Positions 1-11,461 of a stretch of DNA of 64,000 nucleotides are shown here, in pieces. Every line of letters starts with the position of its first letter. Positions within the stretch are counted from its first letter, which is position 1. This DNA is from Phlebotomus papatasi (Eukaryota > Arthropoda > Insecta > Diptera > Psychodidae). A program made the translations under genes and the position numbers. The notes beneath the pieces were generated by a model. It saw nothing but the letters and a program-made list of their open reading frames with translations, did no database searches and had not been told where the DNA came from. Location: contig NC_077223.1 of NCBI RefSeq assembly GCF_024763615.1, forward strand, positions 73,780,627 to 73,844,626. The letters run 5' to 3'.

Positions 1-398
1 AATTTGTAGAATTGAAATGTAATTTTTTAAGTTAAAATACTCAGTACGATCCTAATGATTAACAGATGATAATTCCAATAAGGGAACAACTAAAGAAAAC
101 AAATTGAAATCGTATTAAATAATTAAGGTTGATTTGATTCAATTCAATTTTGGTAACATTATTCGAAGGCATGAACGTTCGAAGGGAGCGTATTTTCCCT
201 TATAGGGAAAAAGCCAGTGATTAGCCTAAATGAGTTTATGATAGGTAGATCGGCTCTGCTCAATAATTTGTAGAATTGAAATGTAATTTTTTCCTAATGA
301 TTAACAGATGATAATTCCAATAAGGGAACAACTAAAGAAAACAAATTGAAATCGTATTAAATAATTAAGGTTGATTTGATTCAATTCAATTTTGGTAA
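1..398. repeat. direct duplication of a ~150-bp segment
   Basis: Bases 1-156 recur almost exactly at 265-398. Both copies begin aatttgtagaattgaa and end gattcaattcaattttggtaa. The second copy lacks 22 bases that are present at 29-50 of the first. About 108 bp of unrelated sequence lies between them. The close identity implies a recent local duplication. The left copy may extend beyond the window. Confidence 0.9.
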
Positions 399-2996
399 AA
401 AATAAATTCTTTGATTCTGAGATAAAAATGTGAAGCCTGAGAGCCTTCCCCTACACGATTTTTAATTTTCTAATACTTATAAACATTCCCCTCACTTCTG
501 AGGTAAGGGATATTTAAAAATTTAATTTAAATATTTAATGCAAAAATTAAAGATTTACGATTCTTAAAGGCTAATAAAATGGCACTTCATTTCTTCCAAT
601 CTTGCATCTAAATTATCTGTATTTAAAGATTTAAATGAATCCTCCCTTCTGGCTATAAAGGTAAAAAAAATCTTTAAAGTGTTTGTAATTTGCATTTCTA
701 TTTCGCTATTGTGAACACTGCTACCTTTCTGATAAAGGTTTAAAGAAATTTGACACGTTGAATATCGCTATCAGAGAATATGAATCAAGAAAGACCGATT
801 TAAAGATTTAAGGCTACACACAAACTACTGCTCGAACACTTAATATTTTTCTCATTTTTTTTTTAATAAAACTAACCTATTGGCAATAAATTTTAATAAA
901 TAGTCTTAAGTCAGACATTTCCTGAAAGAAAAAATCATTTAGATTCATGAGAAAAATATGAAGTGTCCGAAGCCAGAGTGTGTGCGAAGCTTGAAACTGC
1001 TTCCCTAAGTCTGAACGATGTACAAGACAATTGATTTTGTTTAGACAACATATCTGCTAAATTATGAATCTGAGCCAGCGAAAAGGGCAGTGTTGTTGCC
1101 CATCTTTCTCCATTTTTCAATTCAGAATGAGTATTTCGACAAATTATATGACAGATATCCTAATACTTCTGGCAAAGAATGATCACTTCAGTGCCAAGAG
1201 CTATATTCGAGGACTTTGTCGAAAAAGCCGACATGATCATCAAAAGATCCGCTAAAAATTCAACTAAAGCATCCACTTGATATAAAGGTGAACGAGATCC
1301 ACGAGTACATCTCCACGAATTTCGCATGGATAATAAAAATTGCATTCGCAAGAAGAGTGGATTTTTGGTATTTTGATTAAAACTTTTCACCGCTGATGAC
1401 CATGTTTTTTCTTACTGAGTTTTTTCTTCAACTTCATTATATTTTTTTACTTGAACTTCACAGCTTGTTCGTCTTGTCGAAGAGAGTTTTTTTTTGTATA
1501 TATGATGTGTTGATAAAAATGTATGTATACACGCATGTTGGAAATGAATGAAGCCATGTTGACAGGAAAAATCACAATCAAATTGCTAAATTGTTCAGTC
1601 ATTGGTCATTTTTTTACAACTTGAGATTTTAATCAAGAGATCGATCGTACTTACATGCGAAGATTGATTATTTGCGAATGTTTTTGGGCGGAGAGCCATA
1701 TATACATACATATAAGTATGATATTTTTTTTTAATAAAATAATTGCACATATATACATGATCGTATGACATTTTAGAAGGCATGAATTGTTGCGTAACAT
1801 TACAGTACAACTATTAAACATTGTACGTGATCGAATTGAAAAGGAAAATCAGTGAATTAACACACGATCGGTGTTGTTCGATAGTGCAGTCTGCAGTGGA
1901 GGATCGCTAACGATCACCCAAGTGAACATGTAAAATGGAATGATTTTCTCTTGGTCTGTTGATTTTCAAGAGAGCCAATTATGGATATATAGAGAACCAA
2001 CATTGACAATGAATTCTTCCAACTGTTGGGTGAGAGGATTTATATTTTGTATATGTATGTTGATATATACTGAGACTTTTACTGAATTCCACCAACAAGG
2101 AAATGGTAATTTAATAATAATAATTGAATATATGGCTTCACAAGAATCACACAAAGCAATTAATTGTAATTTATCTATGTAAATAAATGATGGCCTATGG
2201 GCAAATACACCTTCAACTGTCTAAATCCGTTTGGAGTTTGTTATTTTAGAAATGCTGCAAAATTGATATTAGACTCTTAAATACTTGTCAGTCTGGATAA
2301 TTTAATTGCAAACTTTCGGAAAATATCTTTAATATTGATGGACATTGTAAGCAAACGTAAATTCATTGATGAATTTCACGCATCTTACTTGATTACCATG
2401 CATAATGTGCTTGTAAGAGACACCCCACAGACGTCATCTCCTTATGATAATTATGGCCAGCATAAAAATATACAGTTTTTCCACTGTTGCAAAATTCAAG
2501 TATAATTATTTTGAACTTTATAATTAAAATATACTTCTTGTACTGCATTTAAATGCTGTCTGGGAATCGTTGTTCGCGTATAAATTATGTATATATCTTG
2601 TTTATGATGGTTTTTTTTTCAGTACAAATAGTAACTTGATGGAATTATTCGTTTAATTAACCATTTATTAATTCAAAAGGCTTGGGATGTCTTGATGTAG
2701 TGAAATTTGTTTAGATATCTTCGACATACACTTTCCTGTGAAAATGATAGATATATGTATTAAGGGGATGGTCAATAGAGTGTTTTTCCTCACTTAACTT
2801 CCTATTCAGTAGAAATAAATCATTTAAGAGAGATTTTCACATTTACTTGCATTTTTGGAATTATCTTTATTTATTTATCTTTCTGTTTATGTTTCAATTA
2901 ATTCAGCATAGTGTAAATCAACGAAAAAGCATTAATTTTTTTTGTACATTTCAACTAGAAATCGGACATTACTAAAAATACTTTTTCGCTTGTAAA
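399..2996. other. AT-rich non-coding stretch
   Basis: No supported gene or repeat boundary was found. It has many A/T runs, and its short open frames (the longest about 80 codons) have no recognisable protein character. Confidence 0.5.
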
Positions 2997-3427
2997 TAGG
3001 GTAAGTGTGCCAAATTTCGGCATAGTTGCATGCAAGCGACAAAGTCTCAAGTATGAATTGTAATATTTTTAATGAAAATTGAATATTTTTAGTTACTCTT
3101 TTAAAAGGACTGTTGCTTGGAACCTTACAGACAGTTTATCATCTTTATTTTCTCTAAAATCATTCTCAATACATTTTAAAATGAATAAAAATGTAGACAT
3201 AGCATTAGTGGTCTATTTCGGCCACCTTCATTCTCATAGTTCCTTGCCCTTCCAGAATTCTTTTATGTCTTTTTTAGATCATCTTGCTCGTCGAAGCAAC
3301 ATTTTTTGTAATTTTTTTGCATTGTACAATCTCAAGAGAATGCAAAAACTAAAAATTCATGGAAATTCGAGGAACACAAAAGGTGGCCAAAATTGCAAGC
3401 TGGCCGGAATATGGCACACTTACCCTA
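2997..3427 (+). mobile_element. TAGGGTAAGTGTGCC MITE, copy 1
   Basis: The element is about 430 bp with inverted ends. The left end reads tagggtaagtgtgccaaatt and the right end reads ggcacacttaccctac, each flanked by a TA that could be the target duplication. A sub-terminal phrase (tttcggcatagttgcatgc on the left, gcaagctggccggaat on the right) is imperfectly mirrored. A second copy lies at 52071-52501 in the opposite orientation and is similar along its whole length, which fixes both boundaries. The 135-codon open frame starting inside it is a by-product of the repeat, not a gene. Confidence 0.88.
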
Positions 3428-5310
3428 CAAGCTTTAGATTTAAGATTTCGCCACATGGGTTAACTTCTCTAATTTTATATGAATGATTTTTTTTTGAAAA
3501 TGTATTGTGATAAACTAGCGAACCAATGATTAATGTTGTTTTATTTTTTTCTTTTTGTTTTATTGGATTTTTAGGAGAATTTTCAAAAATATTTGTTTTT
3601 TTATCATATCGTTTGTTGGATGATAAAAAATAACCTTGTTTCTAGAGTAGTGCTCTTATACTTTGTATGAGTGATATATGCGATCGTCGTCAAATTGTTC
3701 TTAAACGATTCCATTAATTTTTGACAAAGACAGTTTAAAGGTTTAAGTTAAATACAGTGTCAAAAAGACCACGATTTTGAGTTAAAAGCTAAATGACATT
3801 TCCTCTATTCCAATTGTACCTTGAAATTTTCTGTATTTAAAGCATTTAAAGGTTTTAAAAGCTATCCGACTAATTTCAAGAATTAAAGCAATCTTAAAAA
3901 AAAGGTTGACAATTCCATTTCAGTTTATTTATTAAGTTTGTTACATTTTCGTTTAGGGCTTTAAAGAAATTTGTCAATTTACAGATTTAACACTTGTATA
4001 TTTAACTCAGAATTGAGAGGCATATCCAATAAGCATTATCCACTAAAGAGGTTTTTCTATGATTATCTATATAGTTATTCTACAGATAAAAAACATTTCT
4101 CTCTGATATTAATCTTTTACACACATAATTATATAAATGTATTTTTGCAATCAGATTTGTATCCGTAATAAATTATAGCTACTCTTTAACTAAGATAGAG
4201 TAAATAAAAAAAAAATGATACTTAAAAAATAGACAAATATTTATTGTTTTAGTGTCAAATAGAAGTGAAAGTAAAAATTGCTCCCTTTGGTAAATAAATA
4301 AAATTACATAATGGATTATATATAGGTATATGATGTTGGAAAATGGCTTTTTTGTGTGTGTAATGTTACTTATAAAAGAGTTCGACTGCCTGATGTGAAC
4401 TTAACATGATATTGACATTGCAAACGGCGTGGTAGACGCAATGATTAGGTGTAAAATGTAAAGAATTGCAACAGAATGTCTGACTGAATGTCCAATCATG
4501 CGAAATTGAAGGTGGAAAGTGAAGGTTTTCATTATGTAAAAAAAAGGAAGAAAAATAAAATGAAAAATACATTGCAAGTGTTGATAATGATAGTTTAATT
4601 TAGTATCAATTTGTGCTTGTATTTTGTAACTATCATCCAACCACCAATGGACTCAGACGAGTAATCTAGGCAAGAAAAGAGATCAAGCGTCTTTACTCAA
4701 TAGTATGATGCGATAAATTCAACTGATGATTGCCGACTAATCGCATACAATCGATTTGCCTTTCGTTGCCATAAGACTTGGGTATAATTTAAAAGGAATG
4801 AAAAGACAATAATCACATGAGCTTTTGCCAAGATAAACGCCCTGTACGAAGAGTTGATCAAGTGATCAAGTGGAAGAGCTCAAATCAACACAATATTGCA
4901 AATGCACCTAATCATTTAAATATTTACGACTTGATTGTTTAGAGATGCTCGCGGCACTGTTGTCTGACACGATCCCATTTTGCATCTCTAAACACAATAT
5001 AAATGCACAAATTAATTTTCACAGTTCATTCCACCCCAATTGAGTGTGATTGAGGAAGTTGTCTGGATTTTCCATCTTCTTATTTCCTCAAACACCACAG
5101 CCTTTGTGATAAAATTGGGAAGAATATATTTTATTGCCTCTCTAGGGAATTTATCTAATGTGAAAATTACTAGTGACTTTCTTCCGGATAAATTATCAAT
5201 TTTTCGATTACTGCACTTTATATTTCCAATATGACCAAGTGCGCCTCATAGGCACTTTGAAGAAACGATGGATTACAACAGTCTTGTCTCTATTGAAATC
5301 CTATATAGGG
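3428..5310. other. AT-rich non-coding stretch
   Basis: Nothing supportable was seen apart from homopolymer runs and a short tandem gatcaagt duplication near 4855-4870. Confidence 0.5.
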
Positions 5311-6180
5311 TACACCGAGAAAAATTTGGATGGTATTTTCTACAAATCGTGTCTTTAAATTCTACTATCTCAAAAGATAGTAGAAAATACCATCCTCCAT
5401 AGAAACTTTCCTTTAGAATCTACCATCTTGACATTTTAAAATTTACTATCCTATGGATAGTAAATTCTAACAGCCGGATGGTAAAATTTACTATCCTCAT
5501 TTAGATTTTACCTTGACCTCTCTTAGATTCTAATATCCGGGAAGTAAATTTTACTGGCCGCATATTAGATGTTAAAATTTAACTGGCAGACAGTAAATTT
5601 TAACGGAGGATAGTAATTTAGATTGAAATTACCATCCAAGCCAGTAAAATTTGCCATCCTGCTGTTAGAATGTCATTTTGGAATATCGTGGGTGCCGATT
5701 CAACCGTTCCCGATATGCTTTGAATACATTATAGCAATTCGTGGCGCAGCTGGAAGATGCTGGACTGTCATCACAAAGGTCGCGTGTTCAAATCTCGGCG
5801 CAGTCGTCAATTTTCACGCACCAAAATGGCTTGAAATACAGAGAATATCATCCAAGAAGGGCCCCAAGCCCTCAAACAATGGCCAAAAATCAATGAAAAT
5901 AAGGAAAAATAAATTTTTCCGACATTTTTCATTCTAATATCCGGCTAGTAAAATTTACTATCCTGCCAGTAAAATTTACCATCCGGCTAGTAAAATCTAA
6001 CATCCGGGGATATTAGAATTTACCATCCGGCTATTAGAATTTACTATCCATGCAATAGATTCTACAATTTTTGACAGTCCAATTTAATATCGCGTTTGCT
6101 GGGTGACTTTTTTACTATCCGGCCATTAGAATTTTGTATGGAGGATGGTAAATTTTACCATCCACATTTTTCTCGGTGTA
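5311..6180. mobile_element. TIR element packed with palindromic ATTTACTATCC motifs
   Basis: The ends are inverted copies of tacaccgagaaaaatttgga, with cacatttttctcggtgta at the right. Inside, a short motif of the type ggatagtaaattttactatcc, itself palindromic, recurs many times in both orientations (5360-5640 and 5935-6170), separated by ccggc or ccgg spacers. The middle (about 5690-5935) lacks this motif and carries a tRNA-like unit, so it is probably a later insertion. GGG-like flanks may be the target duplication. No transposase is present, so the element is non-autonomous. The superfamily is not assigned. Confidence 0.8.
5690..5935 (+). mobile_element. tRNA-derived SINE-like unit inside the 5311-6180 element
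   Basis: A candidate RNA polymerase III A box (tggcgcagctgg, 5742-5753) is followed about 35 nt later by a B box-like gttcaaatc (5786-5794). The segment between them (ctggactgtcatcac) has anticodon-arm-like character, but no complete cloverleaf can be drawn. An A-rich tail (aaggaaaaataaat) ends near 5930, exactly where the surrounding palindromic motif resumes. The reading is a SINE inserted into the TIR element. The exact 5' boundary is uncertain. Confidence 0.5.
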
Positions 6181-6743
6181 GGGGCACTACAAAGTGACAC
6201 TACTATTTGTGTTTAATATGTTGCATATCCTGGCATTTTAGAATTGGAATACTAAACATTACTGATGAAATATATTAACTTTAATTTTACAATTCTTAAG
6301 CCGCATTGTCGAAAAGCATTCCGAATTTATGTAAGGATGCATTTACAAATGACATAAAAAAGTAACACTACCCTATAAGTTTAAACTTTTCTTAAATCCA
6401 GTCAAATACAATATTTGGTAGTGATATCAGATAAGGTTCAACCTTAAACGTACTATCTTTAACGATATCAGTGTTTTTGTTTTATTTTTGCATTTTATTG
6501 AATTGTGATATTCAAATTAAATATCGCCTTATAATACTAAATATCCCATCTGACCAGTTAAGCATAAAGTGTGAATTAACCCTTGTCCTTTATACCGTAC
6601 TTTTAAGAAGCTCTCATAAAAAATACCCCTTACCAAATTATAATTGAAAAACAATCTTTTGTGCTCCTAATGGCGAGCATCGGAACTAAACAATTTTATA
6701 TAGTCAGTTATAGAATGTATATTCTTTTGACATGAAATAAACC

Positions 6744-6853
6744 GGTGGCAGCCAAAATTCCGAAAGCCAAAATCCCGAAAGCCAAAATCTCGAACGCCAA
6801 AATCCCGAAAAGGCCAAAATCCCGAAAGCCAAAATCCCGAAAGCCAAAATCCG
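6744..6853. repeat. 15-bp tandem array, gccaaaatcccgaaa
   Basis: There are about seven head-to-tail units of gccaaaatcccgaaa with a few substitutions, and one unit carries two extra bases. The same phrase appears at 58370-58445 and in weaker form at 16105-16130, in each of those places next to the same non-tandem sequence, so the array belongs to a dispersed repeat family. Because the period is a multiple of three, it yields a spurious Phe/Gly/Ile-rich open frame on the minus strand. Confidence 0.85.
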
Positions 6854-6911
6854 ATTGTCTTCCATGTTTCATTCTAATAGTAACGGCCACATTTTTGTGA
6901 TGAAAATGAAT

Positions 6912-6990
6912 ATAGGAGAAACCGGGGCAAATTAGCCAGCAAATGATTTTTTTCTGTGTCTGTCTATAATTTTTAAACTTAACGAAGTAT
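6912..6990 (+). mobile_element. solo left end of an ACCGGGGCAAATTAGC MITE
   Basis: The sequence taggagaaaccggggcaaat followed by tagccagcaaatga matches the left end of the complete element at 29769-29987. No matching right end is found nearby, so this is a truncated copy or one end of a longer, diverged element. Confidence 0.5.
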
Positions 6991-7029
6991 GTACCATTTA
7001 TATCGATATTTATTTGTACAACCATATTA

Positions 7030-7770
7030 TTGTAATTATACCGGTCAACCGACGCTGACACCCTTAAATCGATAAAATCTTCAAAACTTAACGAAATATT
7101 AAATCCAAGGTTAAATCCTTTTTGAGATTTTCAGGAAAATACTTTCAATTAGTTCGAGGTTGTCTTTATGTGCTCTTAAATAAAACAGAACGAAAACACG
7201 ACAAACTGAATCCATTAACTTAACGAAATGTCAAAGTTTTCGGAGAATCTTAACGAAATTTAGAAATTAATACTGAAAATTACTGTAGCCATTTATATTG
7301 AAATTACTTCGAGGCTTCCTATGGACACACCCACATCTCACTGAACGAAATTTATGTAGATAAATTCCTAATATTCAACGAAGTGTCAAATCTCTCTAAT
7401 ATTTACAACAAATATTTTCAATTTGTTCGAGATTGTTGTTGTGCATTCATAAATACAACAGAACAAAACAACAACTATGAGTCCTTCAACTTAACGAAAT
7501 GTCAAAATATTCAGAGATTTTTAATGACAGGTAATTAAACGAAGTATTTGCCGAAAAACTTCTAAAACTCAATGAATAGCTCAATATTTTCTGAGATTTT
7601 TAACGAAATATTTTTACTAAGTACAGACAACTTTGTTGCAATCGTTTGAGGTTTTCGATGAGTGACATAATAGAACGAAATGCCGACTAAATGAATCCCA
7701 ACGGAAAACCAAAGTTTTAAAGATTCTTAACGAAAGAATTGGAATTTCTATAATGCCCATCATAATAGTG
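7030..7770. repeat. degenerate tandem repeat with cttaacgaaat phrases
   Basis: The phrase aacttaacgaaatgtcaaa and a partner phrase ttcgaggttgt...aacagaacgaaaac recur with drift. The partner phrase is found near 7150, 7301, 7425 and 7645, so unit length varies from about 120 to 220 bp. At least four diverged units can be traced. The left edge abuts the truncated MITE end at 6912. No coding capacity is seen. Confidence 0.65.
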
Positions 7771-9990
7771 ATCAACAAAATTCTAATACTGACAATTTAA
7801 ATGTAAAACTATAAACCCTTATGGGGCTCACCTAAATAAATAACACATATTATAATTTTGAAAGGGAAAATGAGGAACTGAGAATACCACCCATTCTTAA
7901 ATTTCCTCAGGAAGAATCGTCATCGGTGACTGATATTCACTGACTGAAGGTAATTGCCATGAGCAACAAGAGCATCATATAACAACCTTCAGCTCAACAC
8001 TCGCCTGGAGATGAATGGTGTGTCATAGGAATGAAAGATTAAGACTGGTAGGTTTGGCCGTCAACTGGGTTAGCAACTGTCGAATGTGGAGTGCGCTCTA
8101 CAAAATCTGTTCAGAAACATCTAGTGAAATTATTTAGAGATTAGAGTATAAAGTCATTCTGGTTTTTTTGTATATTGATTACTTGTAAAATAAAGTGTTA
8201 ACAGCAAAACCTCCTATTAAAATCCCCTTTACTTTTAATATATCAACCAAAAATTTAATATACAATACATATTGTAAATTTCTTCATAAATATCTTGATT
8301 TAGAAAATATGACGCCAAATAAATGCTATACGAAATTGAGGTGTTCACTTTAACTCCTTATTGGAAAATTAAGCTATTATCAGCAATTTATCAAATTTGG
8401 CATCGTATAAACGTGCTAAACTTGCGGCAATTTCACATAAATTTAAGTGTGAATAATCTCTTTTGAGATTTCTCTGAGTGTATCATGTTTTAAAATGTTT
8501 ATCTCAATCTTTTTAGTTGGTAGCTCATTTCTCCAAGAAAATCCACTAGTTTTAGAAAACCAAACGACACTCAATATCATGGAATTTGACTTTTTCTTTC
8601 ACATAGACAAAAGGCAATTTTGTGATGATTCGATGAAATTTCTTACCTTATAGTCTCCTATGTATTTGATCAATGTACATATAAAATTTACAAGTGACTT
8701 ACATAGTGAAAGTTATAATGAGTTGGTTGGTCATTTTTTCACCACATGTGATACATTGTAAATAAAATCTTGGGCCAAAAACCATTGAAACACCATGTTG
8801 CTCCTTATCGATTATCAATGATCAGAGAAATACAATTTATAGTTATGTTACTTGCAGTGTACAAGACAATTTTCGTTATATCCGTACTCATTTTATTACT
8901 TAATTGGAACCCCCATTAGCCATTCTCCACTTTAGGGCTTTTTTTTCATAAAAAAAACTTTTATAATTAAATTGTTCTTCAAGGTATTGTAAACTGTTAA
9001 TTTGGGGTGGGGGGGGGGAGATTAAGCATGCAAAAAACAAGAGTAAGATGATATGGATCTTTGGGAATTTGACAGTATACCGGTAAGGAATTTTACTTGA
9101 TTATTCGGGTGGAGCATAATGGATGACACTTGAGACACTTGAAGTCGAACCATGTTTGGTGACATAGTAATCTACTTAAAATATGTGTATGAAAATTAAT
9201 ATAAATATATATATGCAGATGATCGTGGTTGGAAGATTACATTTAAATCGTGTCGCTGAATGTCTCTATTCCACTGATCACCATTTTAACTGGCGGCAAA
9301 TTTCCTTTAAAGACTTCACACTGTGCGATCGCGATCAGTTAATAGTGTAAATTCATATAACAACATTGAATATTAAAGTGAAATTGCTTCACGCTGTTTT
9401 GGCATTCATGAATCAAATCATCATCGTCTGTTTGCTTTATTATGACCATTAATCGCCACTGCTACGATGATCGATTTAGTAATCATCTAGCGAACAAGAG
9501 TGAAAAACCAGGTAGAGACATTTTCGAGTTTAAAGAAGTTACAGATAAAAAAAAGCAGACCATCCACATGAGACATGGTTGTGAACATGGAAATGACCAG
9601 TTGCAAGTATTTTGACATGTCTATTTTGCACATAAGACACAGCGTCGTCTGGACAATTTAGTGACAACCATGATCTGCAACTGATCATTTTCTCACCGGA
9701 ACTGCTCATTTGGCACGTTTTCATCTCACTAGGTGATCGCGTGCACTTTTACGTCAAACACGTAACTTCAAAATTAGCACAACGGATTTGATTAATTGCA
9801 AAAAAAAAGTTTACGTGAGAAATTTCAATTTGTAAACTTGCACATTTTATTCATAACCATTCTTGGGGAATTTTCTTTAACAGTGTATCGTTTTGTCGAT
9901 ATCTTGTTATGTTGTTTAACCCATTGATATATAAACTTGAAGATCTATTGATTTTTTTTTGATAGGTATTATATTAAGGCTAAAACATTT
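7771..9990. other. non-coding stretch, possible retroelement tail near 8000-8215
   Basis: The segment 7920-8215 is less AT-rich than its surroundings and ends in a run resembling a polyadenylation signal (ttgtaaaataaagtgtt). It could be the 3' end of an old retrocopy, but no protein or known family could be recognised. The rest, including the block at 9280-9740, shows no supportable gene. Confidence 0.35.
9004..9018 (+). repeat. G-run (ggggt plus ten G)
   Basis: This is an isolated G-rich tract in an otherwise A/T-dominated region. It is a single tract and does not supply the four separated G-runs of a clear quadruplex. Confidence 0.8.
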
Positions 9991-9991
9991 G

Positions 9992-10078
9992 TGGTAAGTA
10001 TTTTGGTAAAATACCGTTTTTACCAAAATTCATTCATTCGAAATGAATGAATGAATGAATGAATTTTGGTAAAAACGG
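9992..10078. repeat. inverted repeat at the head of the 21-bp array
   Basis: ccgtttttaccaaaattcat (from 10014) is mirrored by gaattttggtaaaaacgg (ending at 10078), with tandem aatg units forming the loop region. A lone ggtaagta at 9992 precedes it. The right arm runs directly into the tandem array, so the array may have grown from this palindrome. Confidence 0.8.
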
Positions 10079-10470
10079 TAAGTAAAATAGCAAAATTGGT
10101 AAGTAAAAAAATCAATTTTGGTAAGTAAAAGATTGAGTTTGGTAAGTAAAATGTTGTGAATGGTAAGTAAAATTAAAAGTTTGGTAAGTATAATATCAAA
10201 ACTGGTAAGTAAAAATTCAAAATTGGTAAGTAAAAAAAAAGGAATTTGGTAAGTAAAAAAAATCAAAACTGATAAGTAAAACATCAAAATTGGTAAGTAA
10301 AAATTCAAAATTGGTAAGTAAAATAATCAAAAATGGTGAGTAAAAAAATCGAATTTGGTAAGTAAAAAAATCTAAAATGGTAAGTAAAAAATTCACAAAT
10401 GGTAAGTAAAAAATTCACAAATGGTAAGTAAAAAAATCTAAAATGGTAAGTAAAAAAATCTAAAATGGTA
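10077..10470 (+). repeat. 21-bp minisatellite, unit contains GGTAAGTAAAA
   Basis: There are about eighteen head-to-tail units with a period near 21-22 bp, at 10077, 10098, 10120, 10141, 10162, 10183, 10204, 10225, 10248, 10271, 10292, 10313, 10335, 10357, 10379, 10401, 10423 and 10445, plus a partial unit at 10467. All full units but two (10271 and 10335) carry an exact GGTAAGTA. The rest of each unit is a variable A/T-rich filler such as aaaaatctaaaat. The conserved octamer matches the insect 5' splice-site consensus. Units have no unique spacers and the DNA is eukaryotic, so this is not a CRISPR array. Confidence 0.92.
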
Positions 10471-10603
10471 ATTATTTTACTCAACTATGAGAATTGTTCG
10501 CTGTATAAATACTTGCGGTCCTTGCGGTAGTAAAATATTTCTTGGAATAAAGTGCACCAGAAAAACCGAAAAATATTAAGCCAAGACACATACCATAGGT
10601 CAG

Positions 10604-10807
10604 TAATGCCGGCTTCAGGATGAAGGTTTAGCCCAGTTCCCGAAAGTCCCAAAAATTTTAATAAGAAAGCAATTTTATTGATTTTTTAAAATCTAATGAA
10701 TTTTTTGCTCTTAATGTTCAATACTAAACAACAATTTCCTAAAAAATCTAAGGAATTAGAGGAGTTAAGCCAGATAGCTAAGCCTTAGGTCTGAAGCTCG
10801 TATAATG
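10604..10807 (-). mobile_element. CGGCTTCAG MITE, copy A
   Basis: The inverted ends are ccggcttcag and ctgaagctcgta. The flanks are identical 5-bp repeats, taatg at 10604-10608 and 10803-10807, which I read as the target duplication. Sub-terminal arms read gtttagcccagtt on one side and gccagatagctaagcctta on the other. Orientation is set relative to the copy at 16981-17406. It is about 195 bp and non-coding. Confidence 0.88.
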
Positions 10808-11105
10808 TGTTGAGTTTTTCTGTTCTAGGTTCTTTTATTTTATGGGATAACGAACATATTAAGTTTTATGGAGTACGATTTTAATTATTTATTTCGTAGA
10901 ACGTCTTTAAATTTATAAAGGATACTCTAAATATTTAACTTAGAACTTAGAATAGATAATGAGATGAATCGTTAAATAATAATCGAATATCGTTAAAGAA
11001 AGAGATGAATCGATCTGACATATTAGAAAATCACAACCACAAAATCTTATCAAATGTGCGTCTGTATTCTCACAATTGGTAAATCGTTTGGTGAATAAAC
11101 TAATG

Positions 11106-11299
11106 TAGGGGGATATGGGGATACTTCGATCTGTGGTGCTACATTGTTATACGATTTTTTGCATATTTCTAATTGAGACTGGGTTTTAGCATTATGTAAT
11201 TTGGATAGATAAAATAATTGTTATAAAAACAGAAACACACACAGAAAAAGTAGTATAACAAATTAGTCCCACAACTCAAAGTAGCCCCACCTCCCCCTA
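11106..11299. mobile_element. TAGGGGG..TGGGG MITE, about 190 bp
   Basis: The left end tagggggatatggggatac and the right end gtagccccacctcccccta are inverted copies, with TA at each outer edge. The inner arms cgatctgtggtgctac and tagtcccacaactca extend the pairing. It is related to the element at 18230-18455, which has the same ctactttgag..gtggga phrase. Confidence 0.8.
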
Positions 11300-11461
11300 C
11301 TGTGAATATCAGTAAAGTCTACGAACTGATTTGGAAAGTTGTCCTTTCTTTAGTACGAACATATTATAATTCGGGAAGGTCATTTTATTCACAAGTTTCC
11401 CAAATTTTATCGAATATTTCCCTACGTGCCTACAACTTAAAATTATTATTTACTAAATTGT

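Noticed and set aside
3079..3486. 135-codon plus-strand open frame
   Set aside because: Most of it lies within the TAGGGTAAGTGTGCC MITE, whose second copy does not preserve the frame.
6708..7061. 117-codon minus frame rich in FG and IL repeats
   Set aside because: It is produced by the 15-bp gccaaaatcccgaaa array.
9004..9018. G-quadruplex
   Set aside because: It has essentially one long G-run. The four separated runs needed for a confident intramolecular structure are not clear.
10077..10470. CRISPR-like regular array
   Set aside because: Units are contiguous with A/T-rich filler and have no unique spacers of constant length. There are no cas genes and the surrounding DNA is eukaryotic.
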